NCBI GenBank assembly: GCA_934541105.1
Contig: CAKTDA010000005.1
Coordinates: 248,001-312,000, forward strand
Origin: an uncultured Luteitalea sp.
Lineage (GTDB): Bacteria; Acidobacteriota; Vicinamibacteria; Vicinamibacterales; Vicinamibacteraceae
Length of the DNA: 64,000 bases
Direction: 5' to 3'
Positions 26,741 to 36,400 of the stretch are shown here, one piece after another. The notes under the pieces were generated by a model. The model was given only the letters and a program-made list of their open reading frames with translations. It did not search any database and was not told where the DNA came from. A program made the translations under genes and the position numbers. The first letter of the stretch is position 1, and the number at the start of each line of letters is the position of its first letter.

Positions 26741-27955
26741 ATGCGCCGCATCAACCCTACCGACTTCCGTATCGCCCATCGCGGCACGTCACGCGAGATC
26801 AACAGGCAGATCGCACTCAATCTCGTGCGCATGCGCCAGCCGATCAGCCGTGCGGAACTCGCGCGCCTGATGGGCGTGCGGCGCGGAGCCATCAGCCGCA
26901 TCGTGCAGGATCTGCTCGAGACGGGGCAGGTGTTCGAGGGCGCCAAGGGCGAGAGCAAGCGCGGGCGCAAGCCGCAGCACCTGTACATCGAGACGCGCCA
27001 GCGCTGCGTGGTTGCCGTGGACATCAGCGCCAGCCGCACGCTCGTCCAGGTCGCGGACCCTCTCGGCCTCCCGGTGCTGCCGACCGAGGAACTCGAGACG
27101 ACGCCGGATCCCCGGGAAGTCGTCGCGCAGCTCGCCGGCCGTATCAGGGCCCTGCTCGCCTCGCAGCCCGAAGTCGGCCAGTGCCTCGGTGTCGGCGTCG
27201 CGATTGCCGGCATCGTCGATCCGGAGCTCGGACGACTGCGGACGGCGCCGACGCTCGGCTGGCACGACGTCGACCTGCGCGAACCGCTCGAGGAGGCGCT
27301 CGACCTGCCGGTCTCCGTGGAGAACTCGGTGAAGGCCTGCGTGCTCGCGCAGGTCTGGGCCGTGCGCGGCGCAGACCAGGTCGACGGCCCCGTCGCGTTC
27401 GTGAATGCCTCGGACGGCGTTGGCGTGGGCATCGCGGTGAACGGCCAGTTGCTGCGCGGCGCGCGCAACAGCGCCGGCGAGTTCGGCCACATCCCGCTCA
27501 GCATGGACGGCCCGCTGTGCGCCTGCGGCCGGCGCGGGTGCTGGGAGGCGTACGTGTCGGTGGCCGCGACGGTGGCCCGCTATCTCGGCACCGACCCGTC
27601 GTGGTCGCGCGTGCCCGAGCCACTGCCGGTGACAATGGCCACGATCGTCGCGCGGGCGCAGGCCGGCGAGGAGCGCGCCATCGAGACGTTGCGCGAGACG
27701 GGCACCTATCTCGGACGCGGGCTGGCGATGGTCATGAAGGCGGTCGAGCCCATCCGCATCTACATGAGCGGCGAGATCACCGAGGGGTGGGACGTCGCGC
27801 TGCCGGCCGTGCGCAAGGCAATGCGCGACGCGGCCCTCATTCCCGAGGCGGCCGACTGCGAGATCGTCATCGTCCCGCTCGGCGATCATCCCCGCCTGCG
27901 TGGCGCCGCCGCACTCGTCACGAGTCCCGCCTTCGCCGCGCCCGTCGTCGCCTGA
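26741..27955 (+). CDS. ROK family transcriptional regulator
   Basis: A 404-residue repressor or sugar-sensing regulator. The N-terminal winged helix (RQIALNLVRMRQPISRAELARLMGVRRGAISRI is the helix region, residues 23-55) precedes a ROK sugar-kinase-like domain. That domain carries the phosphate motif VAVDISASRTLV and the zinc site CACGRRGCWE near residue 264, adjacent to the sugar-binding GEFGH. The kinase-like core suggests an unphosphorylated sugar or amino sugar as effector. It diverges from the CRTAC1/UnbV gene pair with only 29 bp between, making that pair, and possibly the adjacent TonB receptor, its likely targets. Confidence 0.9.
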   Translation: MRRINPTDFRIAHRGTSREINRQIALNLVRMRQPISRAELARLMGVRRGAISRIVQDLLETGQVFEGAKGESKRGRKPQHLYIETRQRCVVAVDISASRTLVQVADPLGLPVLPTEELETTPDPREVVAQLAGRIRALLASQPEVGQCLGVGVAIAGIVDPELGRLRTAPTLGWHDVDLREPLEEALDLPVSVENSVKACVLAQVWAVRGADQVDGPVAFVNASDGVGVGIAVNGQLLRGARNSAGEFGHIPLSMDGPLCACGRRGCWEAYVSVAATVARYLGTDPSWSRVPEPLPVTMATIVARAQAGEERAIETLRETGTYLGRGLAMVMKAVEPIRIYMSGEITEGWDVALPAVRKAMRDAALIPEAADCEIVIVPLGDHPRLRGAAALVTSPAFAAPVVA

Positions 27956-28002
27956 CGCCACCTGCCTGCCGGCAGCAGGATCGGGATCGCCGGCATCGCC
28001 GC

Positions 28003-28674
28003 TCACCGCGAGGCCCTGCCAATCCGCTCGGTGGGCGCGGCCTGCGCCTCGGACCACGCGCGGAAGACGAACGTCGCCGCACCGAGTTCGACGACGTCGC
28101 CGTCGGCCAGTCGCCGCGTGCCGGTGAGGCGCTCGCCGCCGACGAAGGTCCCGTTGCTGGACGCGAGGTCCACGATCGCCGCGCCGTTGTCGTCCACGTC
28201 GAGGCGCGCATGCCGCCGCGACACGCCCGATGCCTCGACCCACACGCTGCAACGCGGGTCGCGCCCGATCACGTGCTCACCGGGCGTCAGCGTCGTCGTC
28301 CGGCCGTCGCGCACGAGCCAGCAGGGCACCGCGACCGGCTCCCCGACGCTGCGGCGCGCGCCCGGCAGTTCACGCGCGTCGCCGCTGAACGCGTACCCCA
28401 CGCGGTGCACGGTGCGCACGTAGCGCGACTGCTTCGAGTCGTCGCGGAGCACCTGCCGGATCTCGGCAATCACGACGCTGAGGTTCGCCTCGCCGACGAA
28501 CGTGTCCTGCCAGACGCGGTCGAGGATCTCCTGCTTGCCGACGACCGCCGGCCGGCGCTCGACGAGCAGCCGGAGCATGTCGAACGCCTTGGGCGTCATG
28601 TGGATGCGCCGGTCGCCCTCACGCAGTTCGCGCGCCTCGATGTCGAACGTGAAGGGGCCGAACGCGAGCGTCAT
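28003..28674 (-). CDS. Winged-helix (OmpR-type) DNA-binding protein with C-terminal FHA domain
   Basis: A 223-residue cytoplasmic protein. Residues about 1-100 are an OmpR/ToxR-type winged helix (FTFDIEARELREGDRRIHMTPKAFDMLRLLV region, then YVRTVHRVGYAF). Residues about 125-205 are an FHA domain with the phosphothreonine-binding signature: GRDPRCSVWV, SRRHARL and SSNGTFVGG. It has no receiver domain, so the FHA module is probably the input, read by kinase-phosphorylated partners. It diverges from the FHA/phosphatase/kinase operon with an 87-bp shared upstream region containing a tandem direct repeat, and is the obvious candidate regulator of that operon. Confidence 0.88.
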   Translation of the reverse strand: MTLAFGPFTFDIEARELREGDRRIHMTPKAFDMLRLLVERRPAVVGKQEILDRVWQDTFVGEANLSVVIAEIRQVLRDDSKQSRYVRTVHRVGYAFSGDARELPGARRSVGEPVAVPCWLVRDGRTTTLTPGEHVIGRDPRCSVWVEASGVSRRHARLDVDDNGAAIVDLASSNGTFVGGERLTGTRRLADGDVVELGAATFVFRAWSEAQAAPTERIGRASR

Positions 28675-28691
28675 GCGACTGCGGAATCCTT

Positions 28692-28712
28692 GGACTTTCC
28701 TTGGGACTTTCC
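28692..28712. promoter_or_regulatory. Tandem direct repeat GGACTTTCC, candidate operator
   Basis: GGACTTTCC occurs at 28692-28700 and again at 28704-28712, a 12-bp period, in the divergent region between the winged-helix/FHA gene and the fhaA-like operon. OmpR-type proteins typically bind direct repeats spaced about one helical turn apart, so this is a candidate site for the adjacent regulator. Confidence 0.4.
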
Positions 28713-28761
28713 GGTGATGTCCGGTGCATAGTACCCGACGGAACGGAGGGACGCGTCGCGA

Positions 28762-29655
28762 ATGGCAACGGCACAGGCACCGAGCGGCAGGAGGATCTGG
28801 CAGGCCGTCCGTGAGGAACTCACGCTGAACCTCTATCCGCTGCCGTTCAGCACGCTGGCGCCCACGGTCTACCACGTCTACCTGCACCCCGAGGACTTTG
28901 CCGGCATCGAGGGCGTCGTGCCCCGCATCGTCGAGCAGATCCGGCAGGCGCTCGGCGACGAGGTCGCGCGCATGAACGCCGGCGCGGCGCGGCCCGTGAA
29001 GGCACTCGTGTCGAGGCTCCTCGACCGCGAGCAGCTCCCGCCGATCGAGATTCCGGCTACGGGCTGGGAGGTACACCTGCGCGCGGACACGAATGCCGAA
29101 CTCGCCCGCGGGCAGATCGGCATCGTCTCGACGCTCGCGCTGCCGGCACCGCCCGAGTACGGCGGCACGCCGACGACACGCATCGTGCGCAGCGTGGTGG
29201 GCACGGGCGGACGGTCGTCGAGCGTCGCCGACGTGCCGCAGGGGGCGGCGGACGCCCTCGCCGACGGCAGCCGGCGCGAGACGCGGCCCACCGAAGGTCG
29301 AGGCCCGCGAGACCGTGCGCGCATCACGTATGCCGACGACCAGGGCACGCACACGTTCGTGATGCGCAAGGACGCCGTGTCGATTGGCCGCGGCGGGAGC
29401 GCGGTCTGGGTGGACGTGCAGGTGGCGACCGGTTCGCGCGTCTCGCGCGAGCACGCGCGCCTCCGCGCCGACGGCGACGGCCGCTTCTACATCCAGGACG
29501 TGAGCCTCTGGGGGACGACCGTGGACGACGTGCCCATCCCCTCGGCCATCAAGGGCCCCGAAGGTGTTGCCGAACCGGGCGCCGAACATCGACTGGCGCC
29601 GCGCGCCCGGATCGGCCTTGCCGGCGCCATCACGCTCGATTTCGAGGCGCTGTGA
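28762..29655 (+). CDS. FhaA-like protein (DUF3662-like N-terminus plus FHA domain)
   Basis: A 297-residue cytoplasmic protein. Residues about 10-130 resemble the FhaA N-terminal domain: a helical start, then YHVYLHPEDFAGIEGVVPR and a beta segment. A charged linker follows. Residues about 195-297 are an FHA domain (DAVSIGRGGSAVWVDVQV, SRVSREHARL and a degenerate SLWGTTVD in place of SSNGT). In Actinobacteria FhaA is phosphorylated by PknB and binds cell-wall synthesis proteins. This gene heads an operon of small membrane protein, phosphatase, kinase, SEDS-PBP fusion and second FHA protein, so a comparable role is inferred. Its stop overlaps the next start by one base. Confidence 0.83.
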   Translation: MATAQAPSGRRIWQAVREELTLNLYPLPFSTLAPTVYHVYLHPEDFAGIEGVVPRIVEQIRQALGDEVARMNAGAARPVKALVSRLLDREQLPPIEIPATGWEVHLRADTNAELARGQIGIVSTLALPAPPEYGGTPTTRIVRSVVGTGGRSSSVADVPQGAADALADGSRRETRPTEGRGPRDRARITYADDQGTHTFVMRKDAVSIGRGGSAVWVDVQVATGSRVSREHARLRADGDGRFYIQDVSLWGTTVDDVPIPSAIKGPEGVAEPGAEHRLAPRARIGLAGAITLDFEAL

Positions 29656-29747
29656 TGTTCGACCTGCTGCACCTCGTCTTCCTGGCGTCGTTGCTGTCGA
29701 GCGTCGCCCTCCTCGCCTGGCTCGCCCGGGCGTTCGACCGTGACTGA
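29655..29747 (+). CDS. 30-residue single-pass membrane microprotein at the fhaB position
   Basis: ATG overlaps the stop of the fhaA-like gene (TGATG), with GAGG seven bases upstream, and the gene ends 8 bp inside the phosphatase gene. The product is MFDLLHLVFLASLLSSVALL followed by AWLARAFDRD: a single hydrophobic helix of about 20 residues with a basic/acidic tail. In the actinobacterial operon this slot is occupied by fhaB, whose product begins with a membrane helix before its FHA domain. This could be a reduced counterpart, a membrane anchor, or a coupling leader for the phosphatase, whose own GTG lacks a good ribosome-binding site. Confidence 0.6.
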   Translation: MFDLLHLVFLASLLSSVALLAWLARAFDRD

Positions 29748-31434
29748 CCTCGCCGCGTCGCCCGTGCGCCGCAACCTCGCGGCTGCCGCGCGCAGTGATG
29801 CGGGTCGCGTGCGCACCAACAACGAGGACCTTCCGGTGCTCGACGCCGAACGGGGCGTGTTCGGGGTGATCGACGGCGTCGGCGGCCAGGCCGCCGGCGA
29901 ACTGGCCGCCTCGATTGCCCGCGACGTGATCCTCCAGCGGATGGCGCGCCCGCTCGGCACGCCGGCCGAGCGCGTGCGCGAGGCGATTGCCATCGCCAAT
30001 AACGAGATCTTCCGCCGCGCGGGCACGTCACCGGAGCTTGCCGGCATGACCTGCGTGGTCACGGTTGCCATCGTCGGGGACGGGCGGCTGACGATCGGCC
30101 ACGTCGGCGACACCCGCCTCTACAAGATCCATCGCGGCGGCATCCGCAAGCTCACCCACGATCACTCGCCGGTCGGTGAGCGCGAGGATGCCGGCGAGCT
30201 CTCGGAATCCGACGCTCGGCGCCATCCGCGGAGGCACGAGGTGTTCCGCGACGTCGGCAGCGCGCTGCGCGACAAGGACGAGGACGAGTACGTCGAGGTC
30301 GTCGAGGACGCGATGGAGGACGATGCCGCGATCCTCGTGTGCAGCGACGGCCTCACCGACATGATTGGCGTCGAGACCATCCGGGCGATCGTCACCGCGC
30401 GCGCGGGCGATCCACAGGCGGTCGGCGACGCCCTCGTCGCCGCGGCAAACTCCGCAGGCGGCCGCGACAACGTCACGGTCGTGTATGCCGAGGGGCCACG
30501 TTTCGCGGCGGCCATGCGTGCGCTCGCCGCGCGGGCGCCGACAACGGCTGGTGGCGACGCGCAGGGGCCTGCGACCGACGCTGCGCCGATCGACGAACCG
30601 GGTCGCGGGCCCTTCGGTCGGGCGGTGCGCGCGCTCGTGACGAGCCGCCTCACGTGGTTCACGTGCGGCGTGGCGATTGGCGCCCTTGCCGCGCTCCTGT
30701 ACGTGTGGCGCGTGTCCGATGCCGCATCCGTCGGCGTGCGGACGATCGTGGCGGCTCCGGCGGGATCCACGGCATTCACGCCGCTTGCGACGGCGCTGGC
30801 GCAGGCCCGCACGGGCGACGTCATCCGCCTCGAGCCGGGCACGTATGCCGAGCGCATCGTCGTTCCGTCCGGCGTGTCGATCACGGCGCGCGTCCCGGGC
30901 GCATCCACGTTCGTGCGCGGCGAGATGCCGCCGGGGACCGGCGAGTGGGTGGCCATCACGGCAACCGGCGACGATGGCGGCGGGATCAGCGGCGTGCGGG
31001 TCGTGTCCACGCCCACCGAACCGGTGGACGTGGCGGTCAGGGTGGTCGGGCAGGGTCGTGCGCTGATACTGCTCGACATCGAGGACGCGGCGCGTGCGGG
31101 CCTCGAACTCCTCGATGGCTCGACGGCCTCCATGCAGGGCAGTCGCGTTGCCGTCGTCGAGGGCGCAGCCGTGCACGTCGCGGCGGGCGCCGGGCTCGAC
31201 GCGAGCGGCAACGTGTTCGTGCGCCGGGGCATGCGGGCGCCCGTCCTCCCGAAGGCACCCGCGGCGCCCGTCGAACCGGCCATTTCGATCGGCGACGGCG
31301 CCACGGCCGTCCTGCGGCGCAACGTGTTCGCGGGGTTCGGCATCGATCCGGTGCGCGGCCTGCCCGACAGCGAGCGGGAACCGCTGCGCGCGGCCAACGT
31401 CGTAGTCTCCGCAGGCGTTCCCTCACTCCGCTGA
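29740..31434 (+). CDS. PP2C-type Ser/Thr phosphatase with TM segment and C-terminal beta-helix region
   Basis: A 564-residue PstP-like phosphatase. Residues about 10-250 are the PP2C domain with the metal-site motifs RTNNED, VIDGVGG, HVGDTRLY, CSDGLTD and GGRDNVTVV, all intact. A linker leads to one membrane helix (LTWFTCGVAIGALAALLYVW, about 306-325). The remaining 240 residues, outside the membrane, show right-handed beta-helix character (RLEPGTYAERIVVPSGVSI and repeated short strands). PstP of Actinobacteria has only a short extracellular tail, so this sensor-like extension is unusual. The phosphatase would dephosphorylate the adjacent kinase and its substrates. Confidence 0.88.
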   Translation: MTDLAASPVRRNLAAAARSDAGRVRTNNEDLPVLDAERGVFGVIDGVGGQAAGELAASIARDVILQRMARPLGTPAERVREAIAIANNEIFRRAGTSPELAGMTCVVTVAIVGDGRLTIGHVGDTRLYKIHRGGIRKLTHDHSPVGEREDAGELSESDARRHPRRHEVFRDVGSALRDKDEDEYVEVVEDAMEDDAAILVCSDGLTDMIGVETIRAIVTARAGDPQAVGDALVAAANSAGGRDNVTVVYAEGPRFAAAMRALAARAPTTAGGDAQGPATDAAPIDEPGRGPFGRAVRALVTSRLTWFTCGVAIGALAALLYVWRVSDAASVGVRTIVAAPAGSTAFTPLATALAQARTGDVIRLEPGTYAERIVVPSGVSITARVPGASTFVRGEMPPGTGEWVAITATGDDGGGISGVRVVSTPTEPVDVAVRVVGQGRALILLDIEDAARAGLELLDGSTASMQGSRVAVVEGAAVHVAAGAGLDASGNVFVRRGMRAPVLPKAPAAPVEPAISIGDGATAVLRRNVFAGFGIDPVRGLPDSEREPLRAANVVVSAGVPSLR

Positions 31435-31449
31435 AGGCTGACCGAACCG

Positions 31450-33438
31450 ATGCCCTGGCACGTTGCTGGTTACGAGACGGACTCCGACAAGCCCTTCGAT
31501 CAGGGCAGCTTCGGCACCGTCTGGCACGCCCGCCGTGCCAGCGACGGCATCCGCGTGGCGCTCAAGCTCGTGCTCCGGGACCACGCCGCCGACGCCAGCG
31601 AGCGGATCGAGGCCGAGCGCCGCGGCGCGATGCTGCAGCGCAGCTTCCACGACGCGCACGGCATGGTGCCGGCCGTGTACGACATCGGCTACGACGGCGA
31701 CGGCGATCTCTACATCGCGATGGAGTTGATCGAGGGCGGGTCGCTCTCGGACGTCATGTCGCGCGGCCCCCTCGAACCGGGGATCGCCGCGCAGCATGCA
31801 GGCGCCATCTGCGCGTTCCTGGAGAAGGCCCACAGGTTCGCGACCACGATCGAGGGTGATCACTACGATCGGCTGGTCCATGCCGACCTCAAGCCGGGGC
31901 ACGTCTTCATCCGACCCGGCGGCGAGGTGATCGTCCTCGACTTCGGCATCGCGAAGGCACTCGACAAGGCCACTCCGCTCACGACGAACAACTGGGGCAC
32001 GTCGGCGTACATGTCGCCCGAGCGCCTGCTCGACGGCCGCGTGGACGAACACGTGGACTTCTGGTCGCTCGGCGTCATGCTGTACGAGATGCTGGCCGGG
32101 CACCGGCCCTACCGGCACCTGCAGGCGTCGTCGCAGAAGGCGTCCCTCGAGCGCGCCATTCGCGGCAACGCGCCGCGTGAGCCGCTGCTGGCCCACGTCC
32201 CCGCATCGCTTGCCGCCATTGTCAGCAAGCTGCTCGCCTACCAGCCGGAGCGCCGCTATCCGAGCGCCCGGGCGATTGGCGACGACCTGCGCCGTTTTCT
32301 CGACGGCCATCGCCCAGCCGCGCTCGACGACTACGACACGCCGGCAACAGCACGCGTGGGCGAGGCCACCGAGCGCCGGCCTGCCGACGTCGCGACGCTG
32401 CCGTTGATGCTCGATGCCGAGGCGGGATCTGTCGTCCCCACCGATCCACTGCCATTCGTGCCGCCGCCGCTGCCCGCGTCCACGCCGGCACCTGCCACGC
32501 CACCGCCAGCGCCGGTGCCTGCAGCGCCGGCCGCGCCTGCGGCAGCGCCCCGCGTGCGGCGGCGCCTGTCGCGCCTGCGTCGCATCGCACGGGTCGCGGC
32601 CATCGGCTTCGTCCTGTGGGCGCTCATCTCGGAGTCGACCGGCTGGATGCAGGCCGAGCGCTTCCGCGACGCCATCGGCAACATCGATGGTGCGGGCATC
32701 GAGAGCGCGCGGGCCAGCTACGAGCGGCTTGCCTCGCAGGGGCCGCTGCATCTCGGCGTACGCCTGCGCGTGAACCGCGCGCTGCGGTCGCACCTCGTCG
32801 GGCTCGCCGACCGCGTCATCGAGGACTATCGGCACGACCAGCCGGCGCTCACGGTCGCCGACTGGCGGCATGCGCAGCATGCCCTGAACTGGTCGATCCG
32901 CATTGCGCCCGACGACCACCTCGCACGCGCGCGCCTGGCGACGTGCGAGGCGCACATCCTGCGCATCACGACCCGGCCCGGCCGCGCCGCCGCATCACAG
33001 GCGGCCTATCGCAAGGCCGTCGATCGGTTCCGGACCGCCGCGCGCCTCGATCCGGCGGCTCTGGACCCATATCTCGGCATCAGCCGGATTGCCATCTACG
33101 GGCTCGTCCCGGCCGACGTGGATCTCGCCTCGAGCGCGATCCGGGATGCCGAGCGGCGCGGCTATACGCCCGGGCGCCGCGAGCGGGCGCAGCTCGGCGA
33201 CGGCTACATGCGGCGCGCCGATGCGCTGCGTCACGACGCGCGCGACCTCTCGGGCTTGCAGCGCACGCACGCGCTCGAGCGCGCACGGGACGACTACCAG
33301 GGCTGCATGGACGCGCTCGAGCCCATCGTCGGGTTCGGCAATGCCGCGCGTCACCTCGAGATCTGCAAGGGCCAGCGCGACCGGCTCAACGAGGACCTGA
33401 GCGCGATGGCGTCCGGCGTTCCGGAACTGGAGGGGTGA
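31450..33438 (+). CDS. Ser/Thr protein kinase with atypical catalytic loop, TM helix and extracytoplasmic helical domain
   Basis: A 662-residue Hanks-type kinase. The glycine loop is QGSFGTVW (residues 18-25), Lys39 is the ATP lysine, DFG is at 164-166, and GTSAYMSPE closes the activation segment. The catalytic loop reads HADLKPGH (144-151): Asp146 and Lys148 are kept, but the usual HRD Arg is Ala and the metal-binding Asn is His. A Pro/Ala-rich linker precedes one membrane helix near residue 385, and the 270-residue extracytoplasmic part is helical and TPR-like rather than PASTA. It sits between the phosphatase and the SEDS-PBP fusion, so peptidoglycan synthesis is a probable target. Its stop overlaps the next start by one base. 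Confidence 0.87.
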   Translation: MPWHVAGYETDSDKPFDQGSFGTVWHARRASDGIRVALKLVLRDHAADASERIEAERRGAMLQRSFHDAHGMVPAVYDIGYDGDGDLYIAMELIEGGSLSDVMSRGPLEPGIAAQHAGAICAFLEKAHRFATTIEGDHYDRLVHADLKPGHVFIRPGGEVIVLDFGIAKALDKATPLTTNNWGTSAYMSPERLLDGRVDEHVDFWSLGVMLYEMLAGHRPYRHLQASSQKASLERAIRGNAPREPLLAHVPASLAAIVSKLLAYQPERRYPSARAIGDDLRRFLDGHRPAALDDYDTPATARVGEATERRPADVATLPLMLDAEAGSVVPTDPLPFVPPPLPASTPAPATPPPAPVPAAPAAPAAAPRVRRRLSRLRRIARVAAIGFVLWALISESTGWMQAERFRDAIGNIDGAGIESARASYERLASQGPLHLGVRLRVNRALRSHLVGLADRVIEDYRHDQPALTVADWRHAQHALNWSIRIAPDDHLARARLATCEAHILRITTRPGRAAASQAAYRKAVDRFRTAARLDPAALDPYLGISRIAIYGLVPADVDLASSAIRDAERRGYTPGRRERAQLGDGYMRRADALRHDARDLSGLQRTHALERARDDYQGCMDALEPIVGFGNAARHLEICKGQRDRLNEDLSAMASGVPELEG

Positions 33439-36400
33439 TGCGCGTCATCGATGCCGGAATCGCACAGGCGCGGCGGGTGCGCCATCCCCGCGCGGCACTG
33501 GCCGCCCGTCTCGAAGCCATCGGCCTCGCCGGCGCCTCGTTCGTCGTCCTGCTCGGCGTCGTGCTCGCGTCGTGGGGAAGCGTCCGGAGCGCACCCGCGG
33601 GTGCCGCGCCGGACGCGACAAGGTCCGCCCCGCCGTTGCTGGACCTGAGAACCCTGACGTCGGCCGCGCCGCTCGAGGCGCTGCTGACGTCCATCCCTGA
33701 TCCCCGCGCACGCCGCGAGGCGGCCGAGGCGATCCACAGGCGTGCCACCGATCCGGACCATCCGCTGACGCACGTCGGTGCGCTGGCCAGCCTGCGTTCC
33801 CCGGCGGGGGACCCGGTCCTGTCGCGTGTCGACCTTGCCACCCTGAAGCCCTCGGTCGTCGTCCGGACCGCGGGCGAGCATCGTCGCGCCGTGGCCACCG
33901 CGGCGGCCGTGATGCTGCTCGCGTTCTGGATGGCGCACGTGTTCCGGCGCTGGCGCGGCGAGTCCGACGATCCGGTGCTGTTGCCACTCCTGCTGCTGCT
34001 CACCGGCATCGGGTTCGTGACGATGGTGGGGCTTCGGGATCCGGTGCGCGACACGCTCATCGCGACGGCCTTTGCCGGCGGCGTCTGTGCCGGCATCGTC
34101 ATGCTCCTCGTCGCGTCGTCCATCGATTACGAATCGTCGCCGCTGCGGCGTGCGGTGCTGTTGCCGCTGGGGCTGGCCATCGCGCTCGCGGCGCTGCTGC
34201 TCCTGTGGGGCAGCGGGCCGGGGTCGAGCGGGGTCCGCGTGAACCTCTTCGGCGCGCAGCCGGTGGAGGCCATCCGGCTGCTCGTCGTGTGCGCGATTGC
34301 CGCCGCGCTCGCGCGCCGCTTCGAGCACCTGCGCGAACTCTCGGAACCGGCCACCCCGCGACGGCCCTGGCTCGCGGTGCTGCGGCTGCCGCGCTGGCGC
34401 GACGTGCGTCCCGTGGTCGCCAGCATGGCGCTGGTGCTCGCGTTCTTCTTCCTGCAGAAGGACCTGGGGCCGGCGCTCGTCCTGTCGGGCGTCGTGATTG
34501 CCCTCTACGCGACGGCGCGGGGCCGCCCGGCCTTTGTCTTCGTCGGGCTCGCCATGCTCGCACTCGGGTTCGCGGCAGCTTACGCGATCGGCTATCCAGC
34601 GACCGTCGAACAGCGGGTGCGCATCTGGTCCGATCCGTGGAACAGCGGGGTGCGGGGCGGCAATCAGGTGGCGCAGGGGCTCTGGGCCATGGCCACCGGC
34701 GGCGCCTTCGGCAGCGGCCCCGGGCAGGGCAGTCCGCAGGCAATCCCCGAGGGACACACGGACTTCGTGCTGGCGGCCATCGGCGAGGAACTGGGCCTCG
34801 TCGGCGTGCTCGTCGTCACCGCGCTCTACGGCCTGCTCGCCTGGCGCTGCCTGCGCGTGTCGCTGCGCGCGCCCGGCGACTACAGTGCGATGCTCGGCAT
34901 CGGCGTCACGCTGGCGCTCGTGGTGCAGGCGCTCGTGATTGCCGCCGGCCTGCTCGGGCTGCTGCCGCTCACGGGCGTGGTCACGCCCTTCCTCAGCCAT
35001 GGGCGGTCGTCGATGATCGCCAACTGCGTCGCGGTCGGCGTCGTGCTCGCGATTGCGAGGCGCCGCGGGCCCGTGCGCATGCCGCTGCGCCAGCCGGTGC
35101 GGGTGCTCGGGGGCGTGCTCGCGATGCTCGCCGTGCTGATTGCCGGCCGCGCGACGTGGATCCAGGTCGTTCAGGCCGACGAGATGGCCACGGCCGCGAG
35201 CCTCGGCGAGCAGGCCGATGGCGGGTACCGGTTCGAGTACAACCCGCGGCTGCTCGCGGCAGCGAGGACGATCGAGCGCGGCACGATCCGCGATCGGCAT
35301 GGGCTCGTGCTTGCGACGAGCCGCGCCGCGGAGATGCACGACGTCGCCGCCGCCTATCGCGACGCCGGGCTGACCCCGGCCCGCACGTGCGACGCCGCGG
35401 CGCCGCGCTGCTACCCGCTCGGCGCCATCGGCTTCAGCGTGATTGGCGACTGGGCGCGGCAGACGAACTGGGCGGCGCGCAACTCGTCGTACCTCGAGCG
35501 CGACCTCGATGCCCGGCTGAAGGGGTTCGACGACCGGCAGCAGGTCGTCGAGGTCGTCCACCCGCGCACCGGCGCGTCAGGCCACGCCCTGCGGCGTGAC
35601 TTCCGCGCGCTGCTGCCGCTCGTCCGGTACGGATCGGAGTCGGCGCGGACCGACGTGCGCGAACTGCTCGACCGCCCTCGCGATCTCCAGGCGTCGATCG
35701 ACGCGCGGTTGCAGCGGCGCGTGGCGCGTGCGCTCGAAGGCGGCATCACGCGTGGCGCCCATGCCCGCGGCGCTGCCGTCGTGCTCGACGTCGAGACCGG
35801 CGAGGTGCTGGCATCGGTCAGCTACCCCTGGCCCAGCGAGATCGGGACCGACGCCAGGCAGGACGCACCGGGGGACGGCAGCGCCCGCGCGACCGAGGCC
35901 CTGCTCGACCGCGTCCGCTACGGCCTCTATCCGCCGGGATCGACCTTCAAGCTGCTCGTCGCCGCCGCGGTGCTGCGCAGCGCCCCTGAAATGCAGTCGC
36001 GCACGTTCGCCTGCCAGCGCCTGCCCGACGGCCGGGTCGGCAACTTCGTGCGCGGCTGGTCGCGTCCCGTCCGCGACGACGTCGAGGACGCGGCCCCGCA
36101 TGGCGCCGTGGCCCTGCACCACGGGCTCGTCGTGTCGTGCAACGCCTACTTCGCGCAACTGGCGATGGCACTCGGGCCGCAGGCGATCGTCGAGTCGGCG
36201 GCGGCGTTTCAGATCGACGCGGCGCGCCCCTCGACGGCCGACGCGCTGCGCCACACGCTGCCGCACGCGGCGTACGGCCAGGCCGACGTGCTCGCCTCGC
36301 CGCTGAAGATGGCCCGCGTGGCGGCCGCCATTGCCGCCGGCGGCGCGGTGAGGCCGGTGTACTGGACCACCGATCCGCACGGGGGCGGCGGGCCCGACGC

